From the NCBI GenBank assembly GCA_009885415.1, contig VFKU01000371.1, positions 1-5,543 of the forward strand: 5,543 nt of DNA, written 5' to 3'. Positions 1 to 5,543 of this stretch are shown here, in pieces (the first letter of the stretch is position 1; every line of letters begins with the position of its first letter). Under the pieces are notes generated by a model. It was given only the letters and a program-made list of their open reading frames with translations, searched no databases and was not told the origin of the DNA. The position numbers were made by a program, and so were the translations under genes. Origin of the DNA: Rhodothermota bacterium (GTDB lineage: Bacteria > Hydrogenedentota > Hydrogenedentia > Hydrogenedentales > GCA-2746185).

Positions 1-1
1 A

Positions 2-565
2 AACAGCAAGTACGCACTGCTCGGCGGTCTGCGCGCCTCGGCGCAGATGCTGGCCTACGAAGTCTTCATGGGCCTCTCGCTCATGGGCGTCGTGGCGCTG
101 ACGGGGTCTTTCAGTCTGCACAAGATCGTCGCGGCGCAGGAGGGGCTGTGGTTCGTCGTCCCGCAATTCCTCGGCTTTGTCGTGTTCATGATCGCGGGTG
201 TCGCGGAGACGCACCGGATTCCCTTCGATCTGCCCGAGGCCGAGAGCGAGCTCGTCGCCGGCTTCCATAGCGAGTACTCCGGGATGAAATTCGGCATGTT
301 CTTTGTCGGCGAATACATCGCGATTACGCTCATTTCGGCGCTTATTGTCACGTTCTTCTTCGGCGGCTGGCACGGCCCGATTTTGCCTCCGATCGTGTGG
401 TTTGTGTTGAAGACTTTCTTTTTCATTTGCGGTTTCGTGCTCTTGCGCGCTTCGTTGCCGCGCCTGCGCTATGACCAACTCATGGCCTTCGGGTGGAAGC
501 TGATGCTGCCGCTTTCGCTCGCGAACATTATGATCACCGGCGCGCTCATCTTGGCGAGGAATTGA
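2..565 (+). CDS. nuoH: NADH-quinone oxidoreductase subunit H (NuoH), 3' part
   Basis: This is the C-terminal part (187 residues) of the ND1-like membrane subunit of complex I, which builds the quinone chamber and links the peripheral arm to the proton-pumping arm. The reading frame is open from base 2, and the gene begins before the window; the Met codon at 47 is internal. The segment starts with RASAQMLAYEVFMGLSLMGV, the family region holding a conserved glutamate (bases 59-61). The charged cytoplasmic loop follows at about 200-290, reading AETHRIPFDLPEAESEL and then EYSGMKFG. It keeps the Asp and the cluster of Glu residues that form the start of the membrane proton path. Next come hydrophobic helices with VGEYIAI and TFFFGGW, then RASLPRLRYDQLMAFGWK near the C-terminus. 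E. coli NuoH is about 325 residues, so roughly the last 57% is present and the C-terminus looks complete. The TGA stop lies 3 bases before nuoI. Confidence 0.97.
   Translation, partial: NSKYALLGGLRASAQMLAYEVFMGLSLMGVVALTGSFSLHKIVAAQEGLWFVVPQFLGFVVFMIAGVAETHRIPFDLPEAESELVAGFHSEYSGMKFGMFFVGEYIAITLISALIVTFFFGGWHGPILPPIVWFVLKTFFFICGFVLLRASLPRLRYDQLMAFGWKLMLPLSLANIMITGALILARN
556..560 (+). promoter_or_regulatory. Ribosome binding site for nuoI
   Basis: GAGGA lies inside the last codons of nuoH, 8 bases before the ATG at 569. This is a good Shine-Dalgarno match and spacing. Because the TGA of nuoH (563-565) is in the same frame as nuoI, no longer nuoI start is possible, and this site settles the start. 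Confidence 0.75.
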
Positions 566-568
566 CCT

Positions 569-1084
569 ATGCTTAGTCATCTGCGCAGCATGTGGATCGT
601 GTTCAAGCACACGTGGGCCAAGCGCGTGACCGTGCAATACCCCGAAGAGAAGCCGTACCTCGCCCCGCGTTGGCGAGGGCGCATCGTGCTCACGCGCGAC
701 CCGGACGGCCAGGAGCGGTGCGTGGGATGTTATCTGTGCGCGGTGGCCTGTCCTGTCGCGTGCATCGCGCTCCAGGCGGCGGAAGACGACAGCGGCCGGC
801 GTTACCCCGAGTTCTTTCGCATCAATTTCTCGCGGTGCATCTTTTGCGGCTACTGCGAGGAAGCTTGCCCGACTTACGCCATCCAGCTCACACCCGACTT
901 CGAGATGAGCGAGTACAAGCGGCAAAATCTCGTGTACGAGAAACAGGATTTGCTGATCGACGGAGAAGGAAAGTACCCGGGATACAATTTTTATCGCGTG
1001 GCGGGACTTGCCATCGCGAACAAGGCCAAAGGCGAGGCCGAGAACGAAGCGCCGCCCGTGGACGTGCGGAGCCTGCTCCCTTGA
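569..1084 (+). CDS. nuoI: NADH-quinone oxidoreductase subunit I (NuoI), 2x[4Fe-4S] ferredoxin-like
   Basis: This is the peripheral-arm subunit (171 residues; TYKY/NDUFS8 family) carrying iron-sulfur clusters N6a and N6b, which pass electrons toward NuoB cluster N2 and quinone. Two classical motifs are visible: CVGCYLCAVACP with Cys51, 54, 57 and 61, and CIFCGYCEEACP with Cys90, 93, 96 and 100. By family knowledge, the first three Cys of each motif plus the last Cys of the other bind one [4Fe-4S] cluster each. Further family blocks are RGRIVLTRDPDG (36-47), YPEFFRINFSRC (79-90) and TPDFEMSEYKRQ (108-119). The C-terminal KGEAENEA with DVRSLLP closely resembles E. coli NuoI. The protein is about 9 residues shorter at the N-terminus than the roughly 180-residue E. 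coli protein. The start is forced because the in-frame stop of nuoH lies 3 bases upstream. An amphipathic N-terminal helix (about 1-18) probably rests on the membrane beside NuoH. Confidence 0.98.
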   Translation: MLSHLRSMWIVFKHTWAKRVTVQYPEEKPYLAPRWRGRIVLTRDPDGQERCVGCYLCAVACPVACIALQAAEDDSGRRYPEFFRINFSRCIFCGYCEEACPTYAIQLTPDFEMSEYKRQNLVYEKQDLLIDGEGKYPGYNFYRVAGLAIANKAKGEAENEAPPVDVRSLLP

Positions 1085-1088
1085 GGGA
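1083..1088 (+). promoter_or_regulatory. Probable ribosome binding site for nuoJ
   Basis: GAGGGA overlaps the TGA stop of nuoI and sits 12 bases before the ATG at 1101, slightly farther than usual. The frame is open upstream to an ATG at 1008, but those 31 codons lie inside nuoI and encode an Arg/Pro-rich stretch unlike NuoJ. The ATG at 1101 is therefore the start, and this is the only plausible Shine-Dalgarno for it. Confidence 0.6.
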
Positions 1089-1100
1089 CAACGTGAACCG

Positions 1101-1613
1101 ATGAATGCGATTTTTTATATCGCCGCCGCCGTCGCCGTGATCTCCACGTTGTTAGCGATCACGCGTCTGAACGCCGTGCATTCGCTGCTTTATATGGTCA
1201 CCTCGCTGTTGGCCGGCGCACTGATTTTTTTTGTACTTGGCGCGCCGTACATCGCGGCGTTGCAGGCCATCGTGTACGCGGGGGCGATCATGGTGCTCTT
1301 CGTGTTCGTGATTATGATGCTGAATCAGGGCCCCCAGGCCACGCAGACGGAAAAACTCTGGCTTTCACCGAGGACTTGGCTCGGACCGTCGATTCTCGCG
1401 GGCATCCTCTTCGTGGAGATGGCGATCATCCTGCGCGGCGACCCGAGTTGGCTCCCGGGCAATCGAATCGTCGAGCCGCGCGAAGTCAGCCTCGCGCTCT
1501 TCGGGCCCTATGTCCTGGTGATCGAGCTCGCCTCGCTGCTGCTTCTTGCGGGACTCATCGGCGCGTATCACATCGGCCGGCGTGAACCCGACCATCCGGG
1601 GCAGGGGAGGTAG
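1101..1613 (+). CDS. nuoJ: NADH-quinone oxidoreductase subunit J (NuoJ)
   Basis: This is a ND6-like membrane subunit of complex I (170 residues; E. coli about 184) that helps connect the quinone region to the antiporter-like subunits. The hydropathy suggests five membrane helices at roughly 3-20, 28-46, 52-74, 92-109 and 133-155. The diagnostic third helix reads ALQAIVYAGAIMVLFVF (53-69) and continues into VIMMLN. It includes the conserved Tyr59 and the glycine region that forms a pi-bulge in solved structures and rotates during the catalytic cycle. The last helix region is LFGPYVLVIELASLLLLAGL, followed by a polar tail. Two acidic residues of the E. coli protein, Glu55 and Glu80, align by eye with Gln55 and Ala80 here; from memory, non-acidic residues at these positions are common in other bacteria. 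The start at 1101 gives the normal N-terminus (MNAIFYIAAAVAV). A gap of 16 bases follows nuoI, the longest in the window, and nuoK starts 2 bases after the stop. Confidence 0.97.
   Translation: MNAIFYIAAAVAVISTLLAITRLNAVHSLLYMVTSLLAGALIFFVLGAPYIAALQAIVYAGAIMVLFVFVIMMLNQGPQATQTEKLWLSPRTWLGPSILAGILFVEMAIILRGDPSWLPGNRIVEPREVSLALFGPYVLVIELASLLLLAGLIGAYHIGRREPDHPGQGR
1603..1610 (+). promoter_or_regulatory. Strong ribosome binding site for nuoK
   Basis: AGGGGAGG ends 5 bases before the GTG at 1616 and lies in the last codons of nuoJ. It is the best Shine-Dalgarno in the window and supports the GTG start, since no ATG near this position is in the nuoK frame. Confidence 0.8.
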
Positions 1614-1615
1614 TC

Positions 1616-1930
1616 GTGGCGGAAATTCCTCTCGAAGACGGCCTCCTCTTGGCGACCACGCTTTTTGTGCTCGGATTTGCCGGGCTGGTGGTGCGCCGGA
1701 ATATTTTGTACGTGCTGCTGAGCGTCGAGATCATGCTGAATGCTGCGGGACTCGCGTTTGTCGTCGCGGGCTCGCGCTGGGGGCAGCCCGACGGTCAGGT
1801 GATGTTTCTCGTCATTCTCACGATGGCGGCGGCGGAGGTCGCGATCGGCCTCGCGCTGGTGCTGCGCTTTTACCGCCAGTTCCAGACTCTCGATGTGGAT
1901 GCGGCCGACAGCATGCGGGAGGGGGACTAG
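1616..1930 (+). CDS. nuoK: NADH-quinone oxidoreductase subunit K (NuoK), GTG start
   Basis: This is a small ND4L-like membrane subunit (104 residues; E. coli 100) related to MrpC. It lies between NuoJ and NuoN and carries two buried glutamates of the proton path. Three membrane helices are apparent at about 10-26, 31-51 and 62-84. The two key residues are present: Glu38 in LLSVEIMLNAAGLAF and Glu74 in MAAAEVAIGLALVL, equivalent to E. coli Glu36 and Glu72. The cytoplasmic Arg27-Arg28 pair after helix 1 matches the conserved arginines in the same loop. The middle stretch FVVAGSRWGQPDGQVM and the tail ending in DSMREGD resemble E. coli NuoK strongly. Translation starts at GTG 1616, supported by a strong Shine-Dalgarno and by the match of the N-terminus (IPLEDGLLLA against IPLQHGLILA as recalled for E. 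coli). The stop is 3 bases before nuoL. Confidence 0.97.
   Translation: MAEIPLEDGLLLATTLFVLGFAGLVVRRNILYVLLSVEIMLNAAGLAFVVAGSRWGQPDGQVMFLVILTMAAAEVAIGLALVLRFYRQFQTLDVDAADSMREGD
1917..1926 (+). promoter_or_regulatory. Ribosome binding site region for nuoL
   Basis: The purine tract GGGAGGGGGA ends 7 bases before the ATG at 1934 and overlaps the last sense codons of nuoK. Either the GGGAGG part (spacing 11) or the GGGGGA part (spacing 7) could pair with 16S rRNA. Confidence 0.7.
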
Positions 1931-1933
1931 AGT

Positions 1934-3814
1934 ATGTACGCACTCCTGTGGATGGTCCCGGCATTGCCGGTCGCCGGCTTCCTCATGCTTGCGCTTGCGG
2001 GCACGAGGCTCCCGCGGGCGGCGGCCTCGCTGGTCGGCGTCGGGAGCGTCGCGTCGAGCGCCGCGATTGCCGTCGCGATCGCGGCACGATTCCTCACCTC
2101 GCCGCCCGAGAACCACGCTTTCGTACAACCGCTCTGGACTTTTTTTGACCTGCCCGGGCTGCGCGTCGAGGCCGCCTTCCGTCTTGATGCTCTTTCGCTC
2201 GTGATGATGGTTGTCGTCACGGTGGTCGGCGCGTTGATCCACGTCTACTCAACCGCGTACATGCGCGACGACGCGGGATACACGCGCTTCTTCGCCTACA
2301 TGAATCTCTTCGTCGCCGCGATGCTCACGCTCGTGCTCGCCGACGACCTCTTCTTTCTTTTCCTCGGCTGGGAGGGCGTCGGCCTGTGCAGCTACTTGCT
2401 CATCGGGTTTTGGTACGACGACCCGAAGAACGGCCGCGCCGCGGCGAAGGCCTTTCTCGTCACGCGCGTGGGCGATGCATTTATGGCGATCGGGATGTTT
2501 CTCCTCGTCGCAGAATTCGGGACGCTCCACATCGCCACCGTGCTCGGACGCGCCCCCGAGGTGTGGACGCAGGGCTCCGGTGTCGCGATGCTCGCCGCGC
2601 TGCTGATTCTCGGCGGCGCGCTCGGAAAATCCGGCCAATTGCCGCTCCAGGTCTGGCTGCCCGATGCCATGGCCGGCCCGACCCCCGTTAGCGCGCTCAT
2701 CCATGCGGCGACCATGGTCACCGCGGGCGTCTACCTCATCGCGCGGATGAATGTGCTCTTCACGCTCGCGCCCGCCGTGCAGACCGCCGTCGCGGTCATC
2801 GGTGCGGCGACCCTGCTTGTCGCCGGCTCCTGCGCGCTCGTTCAGCGGGACATCAAACGCGTGCTCGCGTACTCCACCATCAGCCAGATCGGCTACATGT
2901 TTCTCGCGCTCGGCGTGGGTGCGTGGTCCGCGGCGCTCTTCCATTTCTTCACGCACGCGCTCTTCAAAGCGCTGCTCTTCATGGCCGCCGGCGCCATTAT
3001 CGTCGCGCTTCATCACGAGCAGGACATGTTCAAGATGGGCGGGCTCCGCAAGCGCATGCCGGTCGTCTTCTGGACCTTCCTCGCTGGCGCGATTTCGCTC
3101 AGCGCCCTGCCGCTCATTGGCGCGGGCTTCTACAGCAAGGACATGATCTTGTTTGAAGTGGGCACTTCCACGCTCGGCGGTGCGGGCTTCTGGGCGGCCG
3201 GGTTCGCCGGTGCGTTCATCACCTCCCTCTACACCTTCCGGATGGTCTTCATCACCTTCTTTGGAAGCGCAAAACACGAGGTCGTGCATCCGACGCCGAT
3301 TGCCATGACGGTGCCGCTGATCGTGCTCGCCGTGGCCGCGACTTTCGCCGGCCTGCTCGAAGTGCCGCGGACGCTCGGGCACCTGCCCTACTTCTCTCAC
3401 TTCATGGAGCACGCGCTCCCGGTCGCGCCGCTGCGCGAGTCTTCGTTTCGCGCAGAGCTGCTCTTGCAGATCGCCTCGGGTGGCGTGGTGCTGCTCGGGC
3501 TCTTCGTGGCCGGCGCCGTGTGGTTCCGTCGTGCCGTGCGCATCGAAGGCCTCGCGTCGTCGCTGGTCTATCGCTTCCTCAGCGCGGGCTGGGGCTTCGA
3601 CTGGATGTACGACCGCGTCATCGTGCGACCCTTCGCCGGCTTCGCGCGCATCAACGCCGGAGACGGTCTTGATGCGCTCTCTCGATGGGTTGTCTCCGTG
3701 TGCGGGTTTGCAGCGCGCATCCTTCGCCGCACGCAGAGCGGGCGCTTGCGGTGGTACGCGGCCGCCGCGGGCGCGGGCACGGTCATCGCCATCTATTTGG
3801 TGGTTTACGCATGA
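1934..3814 (+). CDS. nuoL: NADH-quinone oxidoreductase subunit L (NuoL), distal antiporter-like pump
   Basis: This is the largest membrane subunit (626 residues; E. coli 613), ND5-like and MrpA-related. It sits at the far end of the membrane arm and translocates protons. An N-terminal oxidoreductase domain (about 65-125, with FRLDALSLVMM and FFAYMNLFVA) precedes the core antiporter-like domain (about 130-420). Residues for proton transfer are all visible: Glu147 in LGWEGVGLCSYLLIGF, Asp181 in TRVGDAF, Lys232 in GALGKSGQLPLQVWLPDAM, His257 in SALIHAATMV, His337 and His341 with Lys345 in FHFFTHALFKALLFM, and Lys402-Asp403 in GFYSKDMILF. These correspond to E. coli Glu144, Asp178, Lys229, His254, His334, His338, Lys342, Lys399 and Asp400. 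The C-terminal part (about 530-605, with GFDWMYDRVIVRPF) should be the long lateral helix that braces the arm, closed by a last membrane helix after LRWYAA. ATG 1934 gives a normal N-terminus. The stop overlaps the nuoM start by 4 bases. Confidence 0.98.
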   Translation: MYALLWMVPALPVAGFLMLALAGTRLPRAAASLVGVGSVASSAAIAVAIAARFLTSPPENHAFVQPLWTFFDLPGLRVEAAFRLDALSLVMMVVVTVVGALIHVYSTAYMRDDAGYTRFFAYMNLFVAAMLTLVLADDLFFLFLGWEGVGLCSYLLIGFWYDDPKNGRAAAKAFLVTRVGDAFMAIGMFLLVAEFGTLHIATVLGRAPEVWTQGSGVAMLAALLILGGALGKSGQLPLQVWLPDAMAGPTPVSALIHAATMVTAGVYLIARMNVLFTLAPAVQTAVAVIGAATLLVAGSCALVQRDIKRVLAYSTISQIGYMFLALGVGAWSAALFHFFTHALFKALLFMAAGAIIVALHHEQDMFKMGGLRKRMPVVFWTFLAGAISLSALPLIGAGFYSKDMILFEVGTSTLGGAGFWAAGFAGAFITSLYTFRMVFITFFGSAKHEVVHPTPIAMTVPLIVLAVAATFAGLLEVPRTLGHLPYFSHFMEHALPVAPLRESSFRAELLLQIASGGVVLLGLFVAGAVWFRRAVRIEGLASSLVYRFLSAGWGFDWMYDRVIVRPFAGFARINAGDGLDALSRWVVSVCGFAARILRRTQSGRLRWYAAAAGAGTVIAIYLVVYA

Positions 3815-5286
3815 TTACTCTTTGGATTCTCCTGCTGCCTGCCGCCGGCGCGCTCATCGCGTGGGCCGCGGGTCGTGTTTCGCCCCGCGCTGCGCGCGCG
3901 ATCGCCTCGGCGATCCTGGCGCTCGACGGAGCTTTGCTGCTTGCGCTCTGGGCGCAGCAAAAGGGGGCCGCGCCCGGCTCGATGTGGCTCGCGGAGTGGT
4001 CGGTCGATTGGATTCCTCAACTGGGTATCCGCTTCAGTCTCGGGCTGGATGGCCTCTCATTACTTTTGTCGGTCATGGCTTGCGCCGCCGGTCTCGCGGC
4101 GTTGATCGGGTGCCCCAGCAGCCGAGAAGACGAGGGTGCGCACAGCGCGCTTTTTCTAGCCACAATCACCGGCGTCCTCGGGGTGTTCCTCGCCACCGAT
4201 TTGATTCTTTTCTTCGGTTTCTACGAAGTCATGCTACTTCCGGCCTATGCGCTCATCGTGCGCTGGGGCTCGGGCGATCGTCAGCGCGCCGCCATGCGCT
4301 TCTTCGTGTTCACGCAGACCGGCGGTCTGCTGATGCTCATCTCAATCGTCGGCCTGCACGTGACGCACCTCAACGCCACCGGCCTGCGCACCTTCGAGTA
4401 CGCCGCGCTGATGGATACTCCCCTCAGCAATTCGCTTGCGATGCTGTTTCTGCTCGGTTTCGTATTGGCTTTCGCGGTGAAATTGCCGCTCGTCCCCTTC
4501 CATACGTGGCAGCCGCAGGCCTATGCCAGCGCGCCGACTGAAACCACGATTCTCTTGTCCGCGCTCATGGCCAAGACCGCGGGCTACGGCCTGCTTCGCT
4601 TCGCGATTCCGATGTTCCCGGGCGCGGCGGATCGCCTCGCGCCGTGGGCGCTCGCTTTCGGCGTGATTACGATTCTTTACGCGTCATGGCTGGCCTACGG
4701 CCAGAGCGACCTCAAGCGCGTCATCGCGTATTCGAGCGCCGGCCATCTGGGGTACGTCGTTCTGGGCGCCTTCGCGATGAACGATCTCGCGTGCAGCGGC
4801 GCGATCGTCCAGATGTTCTGCCACGGCCTGAGCGTTGCGGGCCTGTTCCTCATCGCCGATCATATCGAGCGGCGCACCGGCACACGCGATTTGGACGCGC
4901 TGGGCGGACTCTGGAAAGCGGCACCCCGCCTCGGCGCCATCGGGCTCCTCTTCCTCCTCGCCACGCTGGGCCTTCCGGGCCTGGGCAATTTTATCGGCGA
5001 ATTCCTGATCTTGGCGGGCGTGTTTCAGGCGAATCCTGTCATCGGCGCGATCGCGGCCGCGGGCGCCGTGTTCAGCGCGGCTTACTCACTGCGCATCATG
5101 CAACGCGTCTTTTTCGGTCCGCGGGATTCCGCGGTCAATATTTCCGATCTCCCCGTGCGTACCCTGGTGGTGTGCGCGGCGCTCATCGCGACCCTGCTGT
5201 GGGCCGGTCTGCATCCGAGGGCCCTGCTTGACGCGGTCCACCCACGGGCAGCGGCACAGGCATTGGCTTCTGGAGATCCCCGGTGA
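3811..5286 (+). CDS. nuoM: NADH-quinone oxidoreductase subunit M (NuoM), antiporter-like pump
   Basis: This is a ND4-like, MrpD-related proton-translocating subunit (491 residues; E. coli 509) located between NuoN and NuoL. The start is ATG 3811, within an ATGA overlap with the nuoL stop. The frame is open further upstream (an ATG at 3685), but that part lies inside nuoL and is Arg/Gly-rich, unlike a membrane N-terminus. The family region LGIRFSLGLDGLSLLL (71-86) is followed by the antiporter core. Key charged residues remain: Glu139 (FGFYEVMLLP), Lys224 (FAVKLPLVPF), Lys255 (LMAKTAGYGLLRF), His312 (AGHLGYV), His338 (FCHGLSVAGLF) and Glu397 (GNFIGEFLIL). They match E. coli Glu144, Lys234, Lys265, His322, His348 and Glu407. 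Two deviations stand out: the usual HxWLPDAH block reads HTWQPQAY (231-238), and FWE is FYE before Glu139. Otherwise the protein is intact, with about 14 hydrophobic helices expected. The upstream Shine-Dalgarno is weak (GGTGG at 3799-3803), so initiation probably depends on coupling to nuoL. Confidence 0.98.
   Translation: MITLWILLLPAAGALIAWAAGRVSPRAARAIASAILALDGALLLALWAQQKGAAPGSMWLAEWSVDWIPQLGIRFSLGLDGLSLLLSVMACAAGLAALIGCPSSREDEGAHSALFLATITGVLGVFLATDLILFFGFYEVMLLPAYALIVRWGSGDRQRAAMRFFVFTQTGGLLMLISIVGLHVTHLNATGLRTFEYAALMDTPLSNSLAMLFLLGFVLAFAVKLPLVPFHTWQPQAYASAPTETTILLSALMAKTAGYGLLRFAIPMFPGAADRLAPWALAFGVITILYASWLAYGQSDLKRVIAYSSAGHLGYVVLGAFAMNDLACSGAIVQMFCHGLSVAGLFLIADHIERRTGTRDLDALGGLWKAAPRLGAIGLLFLLATLGLPGLGNFIGEFLILAGVFQANPVIGAIAAAGAVFSAAYSLRIMQRVFFGPRDSAVNISDLPVRTLVVCAALIATLLWAGLHPRALLDAVHPRAAAQALASGDPR
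5272..5275 (+). promoter_or_regulatory. Ribosome binding site for nuoN
   Basis: GGAG (within TGGAGA) lies 7 bases before the GTG at 5283, inside the end of nuoM. It supports the GTG start in the GTGA overlap over the later in-frame ATG at 5319. Confidence 0.65.
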
Positions 5287-5543
5287 CCTCGTCCGACTTC
5301 ACCGCGCTTTCGCCGCTCATGGTTCTCGGCTTGACGCCGATCGTGGTCATGCTCTCCATCGCTGTGCACCGGCGGCACGGCGTCAGTCTCGGAATCTCGT
5401 CCGCCGGACTTATCGTTGCGCTCGCGTGTGTGTTCATTGCGCGCAGCGTCGCGCCGCGGGACGTCACAGCGTTGTTTTATGTGGACACCTTTGGTTTGTT
5501 CTATGTGGCGCTCTGCGTCGTCATCGCCTTCGTCGTTCTCATC
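5283..5543 (+). CDS. nuoN: NADH-quinone oxidoreductase subunit N (NuoN), 5' part, GTG start
   Basis: This is the N-terminal 87 residues of the ND2-like antiporter subunit of complex I, the pump nearest to NuoK. The gene runs off the window with the frame open. Translation from GTG 5283 gives MTSSDFTALSPLMVLGLTPI, then VVMLSIAVHRRHG, two later hydrophobic segments and DVTALFYVDTFGLFYVAL (positions about 60-77). This matches the start of E. coli NuoN as I recall it: LIALLPLLIVGLT, VVVMLSIAWRRNH and DVTPLMRVDGFAMLY. Three membrane helices are suggested, at about 8-28, 34-52 and 67-87. The catalytic glutamate and lysine lie beyond the window and cannot be checked. The start codon shares bases with the nuoM stop (GTGA), which indicates translational coupling. 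An ATG 12 codons downstream (5319) is possible but would remove conserved N-terminal residues. Confidence 0.93.
   Translation, partial: MTSSDFTALSPLMVLGLTPIVVMLSIAVHRRHGVSLGISSAGLIVALACVFIARSVAPRDVTALFYVDTFGLFYVALCVVIAFVVLI

Noticed and set aside
1008..1100. Possible 31-codon N-terminal extension of nuoJ, from ATG 1008
   Set aside because: It lies inside nuoI and encodes a basic, Pro-rich stretch. NuoJ proteins begin directly with a membrane helix, as from ATG 1101.
1085..1100. Promoter or terminator in the largest intergenic gap (nuoI-nuoJ)
   Set aside because: Only 16 bases, with no hairpin or -10/-35 pattern; it mostly holds the nuoJ leader spacing.
592..1104. Open frame of 170 codons on the + strand inside nuoI
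   Set aside because: It overlaps almost the whole of nuoI in another frame, and NuoI has all eight cluster cysteines. The Arg-rich product has no family resemblance.
1568..2242. Open frame of 224 codons on the - strand across nuoK and the start of nuoL
   Set aside because: Low-complexity Arg/Asp/His-rich translation spanning a gene junction, without a credible Shine-Dalgarno or family resemblance; a shadow of the real genes.
2249..3412. Long open frame of 387 codons on the - strand, antisense to nuoL
   Set aside because: Its product is rich in Glu, Arg, Gly and His with no domain or membrane pattern. It is the expected antisense shadow of a GC-rich hydrophobic gene, while the + strand NuoL is intact and well conserved.
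3685..3810. Possible 42-codon N-terminal extension of nuoM, from ATG 3685
   Set aside because: It lies within the nuoL C-terminus and is Arg/Gly/His-rich. The ATGA overlap at 3811 gives the normal hydrophobic NuoM N-terminus.
3480..4541. Open frame of 353 codons on the + strand across the nuoL-nuoM junction
   Set aside because: Out of frame with both well-supported genes; the translation is Arg/Ser/Ala-rich with no recognisable domain. It is explained by GC-rich codon structure.

Overview
The window is an internal piece of a nuo operon encoding the membrane arm of bacterial respiratory complex I (proton-pumping NADH:quinone oxidoreductase). All seven genes lie on the + strand in the canonical order nuoH (3' end), nuoI, nuoJ, nuoK, nuoL, nuoM, nuoN (5' end). 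Both ends are cut by the window, not by biology: nuoH enters already open at base 2 and nuoN runs off at base 5543.

The organism is a GC-rich bacterium with strong G/C preference at third codon positions. The proteins resemble the Escherichia coli lineage of complex I much more than the mitochondrial/alphaproteobacterial lineage. Signs are the NuoI C-terminus (KGEAENEA...DVRSLLP), the NuoK N-terminus and tail, the NuoL C-terminus (GFDWMYD...LRWY) and the NuoN N-terminus (LSPLMVLGLT...VVMLSIA). These comparisons are from memory, not from an alignment. E. coli-like complex I also occurs outside Gammaproteobacteria, for example in some Acidobacteria, Verrucomicrobia and Deltaproteobacteria. Substitutions such as HTWQPQAY in NuoM suggest a non-enteric host, but the phylum cannot be fixed from this window.

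Layout: nuoH fragment 2-565; nuoI 569-1084; nuoJ 1101-1613; nuoK 1616-1930; nuoL 1934-3814; nuoM 3811-5286; nuoN fragment from 5283. Gaps are 2 to 16 bases and the last two junctions overlap by 4 bases (ATGA and GTGA), so this looks like one transcript with translational coupling. I see no internal promoter, terminator, RNA gene, mobile element, repeat array or CRISPR, and no non-coding stretch longer than 16 bases. NuoI carries two [4Fe-4S] clusters on the route toward quinone. NuoH forms the quinone-site membrane subunit with the charged entry to the membrane arm. NuoJ and NuoK carry the next part of the proton path, and NuoN, NuoM and NuoL are the three antiporter-like pumps.

I found no new biological system here. 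The points worth a second look are modest: an altered W-L-P-D-A-H motif in NuoM, the E. coli-type character in a GC-rich probable non-enteric, a short NuoI N-terminus fixed by an upstream stop, and some T-runs in otherwise GC-rich genes.
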